21,151 nt of DNA from a virus: positions 1 through 21,151 of IMG/VR virus record IMGVR_UViG_3300031645_000026; one strand, written 5' to 3'. Made by a program: the position numbers and the translations under genes. This document shows positions 1 to 7,518 of the stretch, piece after piece. Below the pieces are notes generated by a model. The model saw only the letters and a list, made by a program, of their open reading frames with translations. It was not told the origin of the DNA and ran no database searches. Position 1 is the first letter of the stretch; every line of letters starts with the position of its first letter.

Positions 1-433
1 CCTGAACTGCTGCAGAAACTACAAACTTTTTGATCGGGCTAGCTACTCCGATACCAACACTGCCATAGACCGACAATCCAACATTATCCCTAATATAAAA
101 TCTATCAGAAAGATATTCAATCACACCAGATTCTTCTGCAGTTAATAATGCTCCTGATGTAAACTTTAAAGGCGCCGTTCCTGCTGTGGCTGTTCCTGCT
201 GGTAAATGAAGTCTTGCTGTTGGACTATCTGTTCCTATACCTACATTGCCGTTAACGTCAGCTGTAACAACCCTTAAAAACCGAGTCCCATCTGATACAT
301 AATACTGTTTCGTATCAGTAGCATAAGCAATCTCTCCTTCCAACTGATATGGAGCAGGGCTCGTAGCTGTTATTTGAGCCTCAGTTCCTCGTTTTGCTCT
401 TATTGTAAGTGGTGTCTTATTTAGTCTTGTCAT
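1..433 (-). CDS. Tail fibre / receptor-binding-like structural protein, N-terminal part (runs off the left edge)
   Basis: The first 144 codons of a minus-strand gene are present and the C-terminus lies beyond position 1. Residues 32-50 (EGEIAYATDTKQYYVSDGT) match the 'GE-YxTDT--YVSDG' pattern seen at the N-termini of phage fibre and tropism-determinant proteins. Residues 61-77 (NGNVGIGTDSPTARLHL) are the GNVGIGTxSP-LH repeat common in phage fibres, and a second diverged copy (GSVGIGVASP) starts near residue 124. Fibres with this repeat often end in an S74-type self-cleaving chaperone, which cannot be checked here. The start ATG (433-431) overlaps the upstream stop as ATGA, so translation is probably coupled. 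Role in adsorption is inferred from repeat type and position. Confidence 0.82.
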   Translation of the reverse strand, partial: MTRLNKTPLTIRAKRGTEAQITATSPAPYQLEGEIAYATDTKQYYVSDGTRFLRVVTADVNGNVGIGTDSPTARLHLPAGTATAGTAPLKFTSGALLTAEESGVIEYLSDRFYIRDNVGLSVYGSVGIGVASPIKKFVVSAAVQ

Positions 434-1242
434 ATTAATATTCCTGTATCCATACAAGGACTGTCTGGTGCTAAATTAAAGTTAGCGTTTGTAGGGTCAA
501 TCATTTTAGGGTCTGCCGCAACTGTTCCATCTCTAGTAGGATAATTTGAATATCCGTAAACACAATTGTTAGAACTATCATCAGATATTATAGAGCTTGA
601 AGATTTTAAAATTGATGTATCCCCTGCGTTCATAAAGATATTATTTTTTATTGTGTAAGTAGTTGAATTTGCAGTACTTCCAAAGGGTATTGCATAGTTT
701 GGAGTTGCAGGATTATATACAATATAAAATGTACAATTTGTAATAGAGCAACTCCCATAAGCCCCATTAATAATTGTTCCATATCCAAAACTAGGTGAAT
801 TATAAGTAGTTATAATATTATAAAAAAGACAACCCAAAATATTAACTTCAGCAGCAATTTGTCTGATTGGATTTTTTAAATACCCAGCAGAAGAAAAATC
901 TGAGATTATACAATTAGTAAGATTAAGAGTCTTATAATAAATGTATAAAATCATAGAATCAGCTATATTAGTAAAATGGATATTGCTTATATTCATTAAT
1001 GGAGCTGTTGTCCAAGTAGCACCAGCTCCTCCACCATCAAAAATTGTAGTATTTGCGTCAGCTCCTGTTACAGTTCTTTCTGTTCCAAATGTTTGAGCTA
1101 CCATTGGGTAAGTTCCTGCTAAACAATGTATAGTATCGCCAGTTGTTGAATTAGAATAAGCATAAGCCATGGTTTCCCAAGGATTAGCCTCAGAACCATC
1201 ATCTGCGTTATCTCCTGTTGGTGAAATATAATATGTTGCCAT
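430..1242 (-). CDS. Beta-helix (pectate-lyase-like fold) virion protein, probable tailspike or fibre component
   Basis: A 270-residue protein. The N-terminus (YYISPTGDNADDGSEANPW, residues 4-22), followed by GDTIHCLAGTY (35-45), is the 'YYVSPxGxDxxDGS-xxPF-T---A---GDTI-L--GTY' signature that opens many right-handed parallel beta-helix proteins (DUF1565 type). The rest is rich in Asn, Thr, Ser and Ile with short strand-like segments, as expected for helix coils. No lyase or hydrolase catalytic set can be assigned from sequence alone. The start overlaps the previous stop as TAATG and its own stop overlaps the next start as ATGA, placing it inside a coupled block of tail or fibre genes. A role in host-surface binding or polysaccharide contact is inferred. 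Confidence 0.82.
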   Translation of the reverse strand: MATYYISPTGDNADDGSEANPWETMAYAYSNSTTGDTIHCLAGTYPMVAQTFGTERTVTGADANTTIFDGGGAGATWTTAPLMNISNIHFTNIADSMILYIYYKTLNLTNCIISDFSSAGYLKNPIRQIAAEVNILGCLFYNIITTYNSPSFGYGTIINGAYGSCSITNCTFYIVYNPATPNYAIPFGSTANSTTYTIKNNIFMNAGDTSILKSSSSIISDDSSNNCVYGYSNYPTRDGTVAADPKMIDPTNANFNLAPDSPCMDTGILI

Positions 1243-1847
1243 TAGAACGTACCTCCGTCAATTTGTAATGGAACTTGATAAGCCCCGATACTTGTTTTGT
1301 ATTGTTGGATTATAGGTAAGCCGTTTAAATCTAAAGCATTACTATTTCCTGAATTAACTTCTATCCAAAAATCAAATCCAACTGGCTTGTGTTCTAATTC
1401 ATAAGCTCCACTGTCATCTTCTCTAAATCTAAAATTAATAACTATGTCGTTCCATACTTCATTTAAGTAAATCTGAAACACACCAGCATTATTTCTAATA
1501 GCTCCTTCAACTTCGTCAGCAACTGTACCTACTTGGACTCGAGATAATAACTTTTTAGAGATATAATCAACACCATATCCTCTAACATCATTAATCTGTT
1601 CTACACCAATGTCAGTTAAATCTGGATTATAATTCTGGAATGTTTCAGTAACTAAAAGATTTTTAGGCTTTAATCTCTTATTAGTATCATCCCAAAACAT
1701 TTCAGAAGTTTCTGCATAAGTCCATTTACTTCCATTCCACCAAGCAAACTGACCCGTAGCTGTACCATCGTCTATATTCTTACTTGCAACTATCAAGTCT
1801 TCAATAGTTTTTAATTGAGTCCCTATGTTATCTACCTTTACGCTCAT
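1242..1847 (-). CDS. Unrecognised virion-type protein (201 aa)
   Basis: Not matched to a named family. Residues 31-50 contain a GQFAWWNGSKWTYAE stretch, the 'xxxxWNGxKW' pattern common in phage fibre and baseplate-like proteins, followed by 'MFWDDTNKRLKPKNL', typical of small beta modules in environmental phage fibres. There is no signal peptide or membrane segment. The start lies 20 bp inside the upstream fibrous-repeat gene and the stop forms TAATG with the beta-helix gene, so it belongs to the same coupled cluster. A structural, probably fibre-associated role is inferred only from context and composition. Confidence 0.8.
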   Translation of the reverse strand: MSVKVDNIGTQLKTIEDLIVASKNIDDGTATGQFAWWNGSKWTYAETSEMFWDDTNKRLKPKNLLVTETFQNYNPDLTDIGVEQINDVRGYGVDYISKKLLSRVQVGTVADEVEGAIRNNAGVFQIYLNEVWNDIVINFRFREDDSGAYELEHKPVGFDFWIEVNSGNSNALDLNGLPIIQQYKTSIGAYQVPLQIDGGTF

Positions 1848-2421
1848 TTGGTCTCTCCACGTCTTTCCAAATAATCCTTTCTACAGGAGTATTTATCCAT
1901 TGTATCTTTGGAACCTCCACAATCTTTTCAACAAGTTTAATATTCTTAAGCTCCTTCATTTGTTCAATAAGCTCAGGGACAACCAAGCTCAATTTCTGTG
2001 CAAGCTCGATGTATTCCTTCACTATTCCAATGTCTTTAATTGAGACTACTTCAATTTCTTTCCTAGTAATAACTGGTTGAATATACTTCTTCTCCTCAAT
2101 AACAGGTTTTTCATAAATCTTCTCTTTAATGATAGGCTTCTCACACTCAACATTTGTAGCCACATATTTTATAGTTGTCCTTTCTACAGGAACATACCTG
2201 AGTGTTTCCACTTCCTTCTCGACAATCTTAGGCTTGATATATTCAACTTCCTTAATAATTGGTTTCTCATAAGTCTTTTCAATTAAATTAACCTTAGGAA
2301 TATCTACAATAATTTCCCGCTTTTTCACTAGGACATCTGTAATCATAATTCCTTTTTCTAGCTTCTGTTTATCACTGTGTCCTGTATCCTGTACTCGTCC
2401 TCCGCTTATATTATGTGGCAT
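1828..2421 (-). CDS. Fibrous repeat protein rich in Glu, Lys, Pro, Val and Ile (197 aa)
   Basis: From about residue 30 to 120 the protein is built of loose 10-12 residue units of the type Y-x-K/Q-P-x-I/V-x-x-K/E, for example YEKPIIKEVE, YIKPKIVEKEVE, YEKPVIEEKK and YIQPVITRKEIE. A related tail (EKIVEVPKIQWINTPVERI) lies near residues 162-180. Alternating charged and beta-branched residues with a Pro in each unit suggest an extended beta-fibre or spacer rather than a globular enzyme. A more helical stretch (YIELAQKLSLVVPELIEQM) sits between them. The start is supported by TAGGAG seven bases upstream; a second Met about 25 residues in is possible. Neighbours suggest a stalk or linker in the virion, but no function is established. 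Confidence 0.8.
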   Translation of the reverse strand: MPHNISGGRVQDTGHSDKQKLEKGIMITDVLVKKREIIVDIPKVNLIEKTYEKPIIKEVEYIKPKIVEKEVETLRYVPVERTTIKYVATNVECEKPIIKEKIYEKPVIEEKKYIQPVITRKEIEVVSIKDIGIVKEYIELAQKLSLVVPELIEQMKELKNIKLVEKIVEVPKIQWINTPVERIIWKDVERPNERKGR

Positions 2422-2430
2422 CGCCGTCTC

Positions 2431-2817
2431 CTATTTTATAGTCTCTACTGTTACAAAAATATTCATGGCTCTAGTAGCCACATTGTGATAAGTGAATCTC
2501 AAGCTCTCACCTGGATTAACAAGCTCTAAGGAAGCGAGGTCAAGTCCTATTGTTACTTGAGCACCGAGATTATAAATATTAGTTGCTAACTGTGCAACCA
2601 CCTTGCCTCCGGCTGTGCTTGTGGTGCTTACATGAGCAACTGAAAAACTATCCTGTGCATTGCCTCCACTTGATGGAGTTATACTCATGCCACTTACTGC
2701 AAAATTATTCGCCGTAGGTGATATAGCTAGCAAATAATCTCCAACGCCTGAACTTACAGGAAACACATAACCAAAGTATGCGCTACCTCCAATTTTTACT
2801 CTTTTCGCCAATGCCAT
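2431..2817 (-). CDS. Small hypothetical virion-type protein (128 aa)
   Basis: Not recognised. The sequence is rich in Ala, Ser, Thr, Gly and Val with predicted alternating strands and ends in NIFVTVETIK, resembling small beta-sandwich or decoration-like phage proteins. It lacks Cys and any clear membrane helix. The start has AAGGAG at good spacing. It sits between the 88-residue gene and the fibrous-repeat gene, so a structural role is likely but inferred. Confidence 0.78.
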   Translation of the reverse strand: MALAKRVKIGGSAYFGYVFPVSSGVGDYLLAISPTANNFAVSGMSITPSSGGNAQDSFSVAHVSTTSTAGGKVVAQLATNIYNLGAQVTIGLDLASLELVNPGESLRFTYHNVATRAMNIFVTVETIK

Positions 2818-2827
2818 TGTTTACTCC

Positions 2828-3094
2828 TTAAGGTCTTGGTACATAAACTACGCTGTAGCTCATGGTTCCAGAATTAGATAATATTAGATTAGTGAAAGCC
2901 ACAGGTGGAACAAAAACTAGGGAAGTATAGTCTGCTGTGATTGCTACAACCTTTGAGAATTTAGCAGCCGTGCCGTCAAGCACACTTAAAGTCCCTACAG
3001 CTCCACCACCTAGAGCAACTATGCAAACAAGGCCTCCTGCGCCAAGAGTGCTACTAGCTGTAGTTGCTGTTGTCATTAAAGCATTTTGTTGCAT
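2828..3094 (-). CDS. Small hypothetical virion-type protein (88 aa)
   Basis: Not recognised. It is Gly, Ala, Val and Thr rich (GAGGLVCIVALGGGAVGTLSV region, residues 18-38) and ends in a strand-like YSVVYVPRP. The first part could be read as a membrane segment, but the Gly/Ser/Thr pattern fits a small beta protein equally well. The start is supported by GGAGG. A copy of the 23-bp recurrent element lies 13 bp upstream of the start, so this gene may open its own transcription unit. Confidence 0.75.
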   Translation of the reverse strand: MQQNALMTTATTASSTLGAGGLVCIVALGGGAVGTLSVLDGTAAKFSKVVAITADYTSLVFVPPVAFTNLILSNSGTMSYSVVYVPRP

Positions 3095-3107
3095 TTTAGT
3101 CCTCCGT

Positions 3108-3130
3108 CGTTATTTCAATTATTGAATTAT
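3108..3130 (-). promoter_or_regulatory. Recurrent 23-bp element, copy 1 (phage promoter-like palindrome)
   Basis: Read on the minus strand the core is TTCAATAATTGAAATAACG, a TTCAA-N3-TTGAA palindrome followed by ATAACG. It lies between the adaptor and the 88-residue gene, 13 bp before the start codon, and is oriented with transcription. Four further copies occur at 10738-10760, 13201-13223, 15250-15272 and 17927-17949. A T7-like phage promoter is the favoured reading; a 5-bp-stem, 3-nt-loop RNA hairpin before the ribosome site is the alternative. Confidence 0.55.
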
Positions 3131-3885
3131 TATTCCATGCCATACAATGGGTCGCCTTCGTCTGCAAAAGGGTCAGTCCAAGGTGATCCAGAAGTAGTCA
3201 TCGTTCCTACTCCAAATGGTTCGCCCTTAGGCTCCCAGTCAATATCTCCAACAGCTCGAATGCATTCTAGCAAGGAGGTCTCAAACTTCCCTTCCCAATA
3301 AGCCGCGAGCTTAGTTTCTTGCAAAGCTAGCATAGTCTCAAGCACCCCGGCGACAAGAACAAGATCATCTTTCTCGTCAAAATCACTTGTCTGAGAGCTA
3401 GTACTGAATGAAGTAGGCCATTGCGGGTATCGAATATGCAAAGTATAAGCGTCATTAGGAATTCTAAACAGCTCAAGGTTATTCCCATATCTTATATAGA
3501 TAGAGGGTCTGTCTGTAGTAAATTGTGTAGGGTCAGGGATTTCTTGATCAAAAGTGCGCTGGATAGTTCTTGTGAGAGTTCTGCTATTCGCGCCATCTAT
3601 TAATCTTATACTAGCTATGTCTTTAGGGCGTGTAAGCCCCAAGTTATTATCCCCACTAGAAAGCGGATAGGTTTTTAAGTCAGCCACGGTAACTGCTCCA
3701 GTATGAGTCTTATCAAGCTCGTTAAAACTATACCTGCGTGCAATCCTAATCTGCCCAAAATTTAAATACCTAGCCTGAACTCTAGTCTGTAACTCAGCAG
3801 CAGATACAGAAAGCGAGCTCACTGACTTCTTTATTATGTCACATATCTCTGTAACAAACTGGTCTCTGGTTAATGTACCTGCCAT
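3130..3885 (-). CDS. Putative head-to-tail adaptor protein (phage SU10 adaptor-like)
   Basis: A 251-residue protein downstream of portal and capsid. The segment RPSIYIRYGNNLELF at 126-140, followed by PNDAYTLHIRYPQWP (143-157), matches the 'xPxxYxxxGxxLxLxPxPDxxYTLxLxYxxxP' pattern of adaptor proteins that dock on the portal ring in short-tailed phages of the SU10 kind. A helical N-terminus and a second helical part (DDLVLVAGVLETMLALQETK) are also typical. Length is close to the family norm. The start overlaps the lysozyme stop as TAATG and has AAGGAG. Family assignment is from recalled pattern, not a search; another neck or completion protein is the main alternative. Confidence 0.6.
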   Translation of the reverse strand: MAGTLTRDQFVTEICDIIKKSVSSLSVSAAELQTRVQARYLNFGQIRIARRYSFNELDKTHTGAVTVADLKTYPLSSGDNNLGLTRPKDIASIRLIDGANSRTLTRTIQRTFDQEIPDPTQFTTDRPSIYIRYGNNLELFRIPNDAYTLHIRYPQWPTSFSTSSQTSDFDEKDDLVLVAGVLETMLALQETKLAAYWEGKFETSLLECIRAVGDIDWEPKGEPFGVGTMTTSGSPWTDPFADEGDPLYGME

Positions 3886-4442
3886 TATTTCTCCTTTGGT
3901 TTCTCAACCTCGATTAACTTATCAAGTTGCCCGATAACTCCTACCCATCTCTTAAGCACTCCACTTTGACCGCGTTTTTTAAATACATTTCCTAGACGGC
4001 TAAGTTCATGCTGTAAAGCCGGAATATCTTTCTTTTTTAAAGCTTCCCCAAAATGCTTATCGAACATCTCAGGGCTAAATTGAAAGCGGACATTGAGCAT
4101 TGTGTCCAGCAATTCCTGGTCAACACCATTGTACTCGTTGCTCATATGCTTGCGCCGAACATCAACATCATGACTTGCTAACTTAGTAGACTCAGGTTCA
4201 CTTAAATTCTCCGGGTCTTCAATCCCAAGTTCCTCAGCAAGTTTATAATAGTTAGCATCATCTTCTATATAATGTCCATAGCCAATAGTTTCTTTCTCTT
4301 CCCCTTTGCCTCTGTATCTTTTAGCCCTATATCCTTCCGCAGTTTTTATAGTATCAAGATATGGGTAAGGCGCTAGGTCTTGTGAGAGCTTCAACGGTGC
4401 GGTGTATTCATTAGCTAGCGCCTCTACTTTTTCATTCCCCAT
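3885..4442 (-). CDS. T4-type lysozyme (GH24-like) in the structural module; endolysin or virion muramidase
   Basis: Residues 30-57 (DTIKTAEGYR then ETIGYGHY) match the start of the GH24 muramidase fold: Glu36 aligns with the T4 lysozyme catalytic Glu11, and Thr52 and His57 with Thr26 and His31. The position of T4 Asp20 is occupied by Gly45 (YRGKGEEKET), although Glu48 and Glu49 lie close by. The C-terminal helix region (FKKRGQSGVLKRWVGVIGQL) resembles the end of the lysozyme domain. At 185 residues it is a single-domain enzyme with no signal peptide or membrane anchor. It would cleave the peptidoglycan glycan strand during lysis or at entry. It lies among virion genes with no visible holin beside it. 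The start has AAGGAG. Confidence 0.82.
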   Translation of the reverse strand: MGNEKVEALANEYTAPLKLSQDLAPYPYLDTIKTAEGYRAKRYRGKGEEKETIGYGHYIEDDANYYKLAEELGIEDPENLSEPESTKLASHDVDVRRKHMSNEYNGVDQELLDTMLNVRFQFSPEMFDKHFGEALKKKDIPALQHELSRLGNVFKKRGQSGVLKRWVGVIGQLDKLIEVEKPKEK

Positions 4443-4469
4443 AAACTTCTCCTTATTTACTTTTAATTA

Positions 4470-4670
4470 TTAAGCGTTAATTGCCACCCAAGTTCCTGTC
4501 GCTGCAACAGCAGTGCAAAGAAACCAATTCTCAGAGCTTCTGTCTAGGCACATTTGTCCTATCCTGTAAGTAGCAGAACCCAAGCCTGTACCTGTTGCTG
4601 TGGAGATTAGCATCATATAAGGATCACGCCCGTTAAATACTTTGTCTTTTAAATTGCTCTTTAAACTCAT
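4470..4670 (-). CDS. Small hypothetical virion-type protein (66 aa)
   Basis: Not recognised by name. The second half, GQMCLDRSSENWFLCTAVA followed by TGTWVAINA, follows a 'GQxxxDxSxxxWYxCxxxxGTWVxI' pattern seen in short beta modules of phage structural proteins. The start is 2 bp from the glycosyltransferase stop and has GGAG just inside the upstream gene, so translation is probably coupled. A minor capsid or fibre module role is inferred. Confidence 0.75.
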   Translation of the reverse strand: MSLKSNLKDKVFNGRDPYMMLISTATGTGLGSATYRIGQMCLDRSSENWFLCTAVAATGTWVAINA

Positions 4671-4671
4671 C

Positions 4672-5568
4672 TTATGCTCCTTTTTGATGAAATGTTATTT
4701 CTGTTGTTAATGCTGCAAGTCTCTTAACTTCTGCAGCTTCCATTTTCTGAGTCATGAAGAGCTCATGCTTTTTAAGTTCCTCAGGCTCCATTATAACCAA
4801 TCTTGTTGAATCTTTTTGCTGGGCATCTATTAATCCCATTTGATGCCAGAGTGCCCGATTGTGTACTGTGATTCCACGATGGTTTAAGTAAACCCCAAAG
4901 TGTGCAAAATACTCAAGCTTCGCACCAAGCACCAGGTCTGCGAACAAACTATCAGTAGGTGCGTCTGGAGCATTTACAAACCAAGGTCTTTGTATCTTCT
5001 CAAACACCGAGGTTTTGATTAATGTAAAAGCAAATGGTATTAAATCCACAGGTTGTACACCAACACGCTGTGGAATAGGAACTTCGTATAGTCTCAAAGG
5101 TCCTTTCATTCCAGGCTGGTCGGCTAGTTTAGTCGATGTATCATAGCGTCTAAAAGCACACATTGAATAAGGGAATCCACTTGAATGCATAATTCCACCT
5201 ATTACATCTTTATCTGCATCAAGCAGCTTTAATAAATCCTCAACTGTTACATCATAGATATCATCATCCATCAGAAGTACATGACTGCATCCTGCCGCTA
5301 TCGCAGTTTCTACAAAATGAATTTCAGCTAGGGCTGTCGGCTGTCTATAAGTGAATTCATAGCCTATGCTAAATTTCCTGCCACCCTCTGCCTTTTCTTG
5401 ATGAAGCATCAACTCTGTCCAGAACTTTAAAAAGCTTGTTGCAAACTCATTTGACCATGCTAATATCGGCACACCGATTAGTATTTTAGCACCATGAATT
5501 TTAACCACTTTTGATACTATAGCTTTCTCGTTAATTTTATCGCCTTCAATTTTTGCAACCGACATCAT
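4672..5568 (-). CDS. GT-A fold glycosyltransferase (GT2-like) within the capsid gene block
   Basis: Residues 28-34 (KILIGVP) form the first strand of a nucleotide-sugar binding fold. LLMDDDIY (98-105) carries the DXD metal/sugar-nucleotide motif (Asp101, Asp103). DVIGGIMHSSG (121-131) follows, then LIPFAFTLIKTSVFEKI, PWF, and LEYFAHFGVYLNHRG, where the His is placed like the late catalytic or metal-binding His of these enzymes. This is the form of glycosyltransferase often carried by phages. The enzyme would transfer a sugar from an activated donor, either to a virion protein or to host surface glycans; the acceptor is unknown. SD AGGAG precedes a double Met, and the second Met (5565) has the better spacing. 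Confidence 0.82.
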   Translation of the reverse strand: MMSVAKIEGDKINEKAIVSKVVKIHGAKILIGVPILAWSNEFATSFLKFWTELMLHQEKAEGGRKFSIGYEFTYRQPTALAEIHFVETAIAAGCSHVLLMDDDIYDVTVEDLLKLLDADKDVIGGIMHSSGFPYSMCAFRRYDTSTKLADQPGMKGPLRLYEVPIPQRVGVQPVDLIPFAFTLIKTSVFEKIQRPWFVNAPDAPTDSLFADLVLGAKLEYFAHFGVYLNHRGITVHNRALWHQMGLIDAQQKDSTRLVIMEPEELKKHELFMTQKMEAAEVKRLAALTTEITFHQKGA

Positions 5569-5582
5569 ATTCTCCTATCCAT

Positions 5583-5627
5583 TCCCAACTTAGTTAGGGA
5601 GGAAGGAGGGGCGTGGGATACCCCTCC
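5583..5627 (-). terminator. Two adjacent hairpins between decoration gene and glycosyltransferase gene, possible attenuator
   Basis: The 92-bp gap holds GGAGGGG (5605-5611) pairing with CCCCTCC (5621-5627) around a 9-nt loop, and a second hairpin at 5583-5600 with arms TCCCAAC and GTT(A)GGGA. On the minus strand the tract between them is pyrimidine-rich (CCCCTCCTTCCTCCC) and could also pair with the AGGAG ribosome site of the glycosyltransferase. No U-run follows, so a classical intrinsic terminator is not shown; partial termination, RNA processing or translation control are possible. Confidence 0.35.
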
Positions 5628-5660
5628 AACCTGTTAAGCAGTAACCTATGGAGCAATTAC

Positions 5661-6440
5661 TTACGGAGCAATCGTTATGAATGCTAGCGAAGCATTTGTT
5701 GCTGTGGCGTCTTCTAGTAAAACACCAAGTTGCTGATATTCCTCACCAGATGTAGTATCCACAGTATCAATACAACCTGTAGCACTTGCTATAATCGCAT
5801 CACCTTTTGTAGCTCCAGCAGAACCAAGAATAGTACAAGGTCCATATGTAGGCATCCAAAAGTATTCACCGGATGCTACAGCTATGCCTGCAAACCCTAC
5901 TGGGGTATTTCCTGCAGCTGCTGTGCATTGGACAACATCTTTATATATGTTTTCTACTACATTAACATACTCAGTTACAGCTAAAGCTGATTTAATAGAA
6001 TCATATAAATACACAGTTCCATCTTCAGCAGAAGCTATAGCAGCATGAGATTTTATCCTATACATCTCGCCAAGCCTAGCGGCAGTTCCAGTAGTTATAT
6101 ACAAGTAACCTTCAGCTTTCTGATCCTTAGTCCAAGCTGCAGAAGCAGTAATTGTAACTGCTTTTTCTCCAGCCGGAGCTGCTGCACCTAGTGCTGCACT
6201 ATCTTGATTCGCCGCAGGTGTTTGCACACAATTCCATGGTGCAAGTGTTCCAGCTGCTTTTGCATATCTAAATACTCTATCGCCTACAACTTTACGTGAA
6301 CCAAGTTCTGCAAGCTGAACATCAGAGGTTTTATAAACAGATTGCCCGCCCTGCGGTGCATTAACCTGATCACCTCTCCAGTTAACTTTTCCAGAGTCAT
6401 CTACTTGTCCATCATATCTGTTAGTAATATCTCCTGCCAT
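5661..6440 (-). CDS. Probable capsid decoration or head-stabilising protein (259 aa)
   Basis: This gene directly follows the major capsid gene. The protein is Ala, Gly, Thr and Val rich and beta-type, without membrane segments. Segments such as VFRYAKAAGTLAP (57-69), GEMYRIKSHAAIAS (123-136) and GEYFWMPTYGPC (190-201) are shared in general form with capsid-neighbour proteins in many environmental phages, recalled but not searched. Start has AAAGGGAG. The C-terminal codons are duplicated: I-A-P-stop is followed in frame by V-I-A-P-stop. Location and composition suggest it binds the capsid surface; a second coat or tail protein is possible. Confidence 0.68.
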   Translation of the reverse strand: MAGDITNRYDGQVDDSGKVNWRGDQVNAPQGGQSVYKTSDVQLAELGSRKVVGDRVFRYAKAAGTLAPWNCVQTPAANQDSAALGAAAPAGEKAVTITASAAWTKDQKAEGYLYITTGTAARLGEMYRIKSHAAIASAEDGTVYLYDSIKSALAVTEYVNVVENIYKDVVQCTAAAGNTPVGFAGIAVASGEYFWMPTYGPCTILGSAGATKGDAIIASATGCIDTVDTTSGEEYQQLGVLLEDATATNASLAFITIAP

Positions 6441-6477
6441 TTAATTATCTCCCTTTCGGATTTGTGCTGCCTCAAAG

Positions 6478-6495
6478 GGCTCATTGGCTTGAGCC
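6478..6495 (-). terminator. Perfect 6-bp hairpin after the capsid gene, possible attenuator
   Basis: On the minus strand GGCTCA, a 6-nt loop AGCCAA and TGAGCC form a perfect stem 17 bp past the capsid stop codon. Outer AA/TT pairs can extend it across a bulged C. There is no U-tract, so it could act as a weak terminator or as a 3'-end stabiliser for abundant capsid mRNA. Confidence 0.35.
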
Positions 6496-6511
6496 TTAGG
6501 GGTTAAGCTAC

Positions 6512-7495
6512 TTAAGCTGCTTGACTAGTTAATACTCCGTGACATCGCCTTTTATCAACCCATACATTTCCTCTTTGTACAATCTGAGTAACAACATCTT
6601 TGTACTGCTGAGGTATTTCTTTCCAAGGACCCATTGTCATATTTGCTGAAGGGTCAATGGTGAAACCTAGATGCTCACGGTCAATATAATATGTATATCC
6701 AGTCGTGCATTTCGGACTCCATATCCAAATCGTGCTCATGAAGGTAATATGGTCTATGCCAAGGTCTACAGCTTCCTTGTTTACTACTCTTACTCTCTCT
6801 AACGCTTCAGCTTGCCCAAGCTCATATGTGGTCTGGTCGCTTACTAAGCAACTAGTGTTTCCCCAACGAGAACAGGTGTTATAAAGGTTAGTCATATCGC
6901 TTTCGCCGTATACACTGAATGCTCCACCAGAAGTCTTTTGCTGATTCTGCCAGATTTTATTTCCCTGACCATCAGTTTGAGTTGACTGGTTTATGCCGTG
7001 TATTGTAGAACTCGCTGTCGGTGTAGCGGAGATTAAATATGGCAAGCCATTGTAATCATCTACACTCGAACCACCTGTGTTAGACCACAATGCATCTTCA
7101 ACCGCAAGTTGCAAGGTGTCTTTCATAGTGTCAATCTTAGCATTCATGAACTTGATGTGCTTTGTCTGACTGCCACCGTTTACTTTATCATCTACCCAAT
7201 ACCTTACTAACTGGTCGCCCATGTTCTTCCAATAATCATAAGCCACAGTTAGAGGATCGAAATCGCTTATCGTGAATGTTGCGCCTTTGCTAAAAAACTT
7301 ACTAGTATTAGGTCTCGATACCTTCAGGGGAATTTCAAGCCTACGACCATCAGTACTCTCGTACTTAATCATGCCTTTGCTATTAAGAAGTGCAAGTAAG
7401 CGGTTCTTCTCAAAAACCTGGTCGACTACATTTTGCCGTCTTTTAGCCCAAGTGCTAGTATATAATCCATTGAGTTGCTCTGTTAATGTTGCCAT
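6512..7495 (-). CDS. Major capsid protein (HK97-fold type)
   Basis: A 327-residue protein immediately after the scaffold gene, the usual place for the coat protein. Residues 25-41 (DQVFEKNRLLALLNSKG) and the following GGRxxxxPL-like strand (DGRRLEIPL, 49-57) match the N-terminal arm and first strand of coat proteins of short-tailed phages ('FxxNPLLxxLxxxG------GGxxIxxPL'). Central AVEDALWSNT, DDYNGLPYLI and a C-terminal VTQIVQRGNVWVDKRRCHGVL are also typical. There is no obvious N-terminal propeptide, consistent with a separate scaffold gene. It builds the icosahedral shell. Start has AAAGGAAACAG before ATG. Confidence 0.85.
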   Translation of the reverse strand: MATLTEQLNGLYTSTWAKRRQNVVDQVFEKNRLLALLNSKGMIKYESTDGRRLEIPLKVSRPNTSKFFSKGATFTISDFDPLTVAYDYWKNMGDQLVRYWVDDKVNGGSQTKHIKFMNAKIDTMKDTLQLAVEDALWSNTGGSSVDDYNGLPYLISATPTASSTIHGINQSTQTDGQGNKIWQNQQKTSGGAFSVYGESDMTNLYNTCSRWGNTSCLVSDQTTYELGQAEALERVRVVNKEAVDLGIDHITFMSTIWIWSPKCTTGYTYYIDREHLGFTIDPSANMTMGPWKEIPQQYKDVVTQIVQRGNVWVDKRRCHGVLTSQAA

Positions 7496-7518
7496 CTGTT
7501 TCCTTTCTTAGGTTTCTA

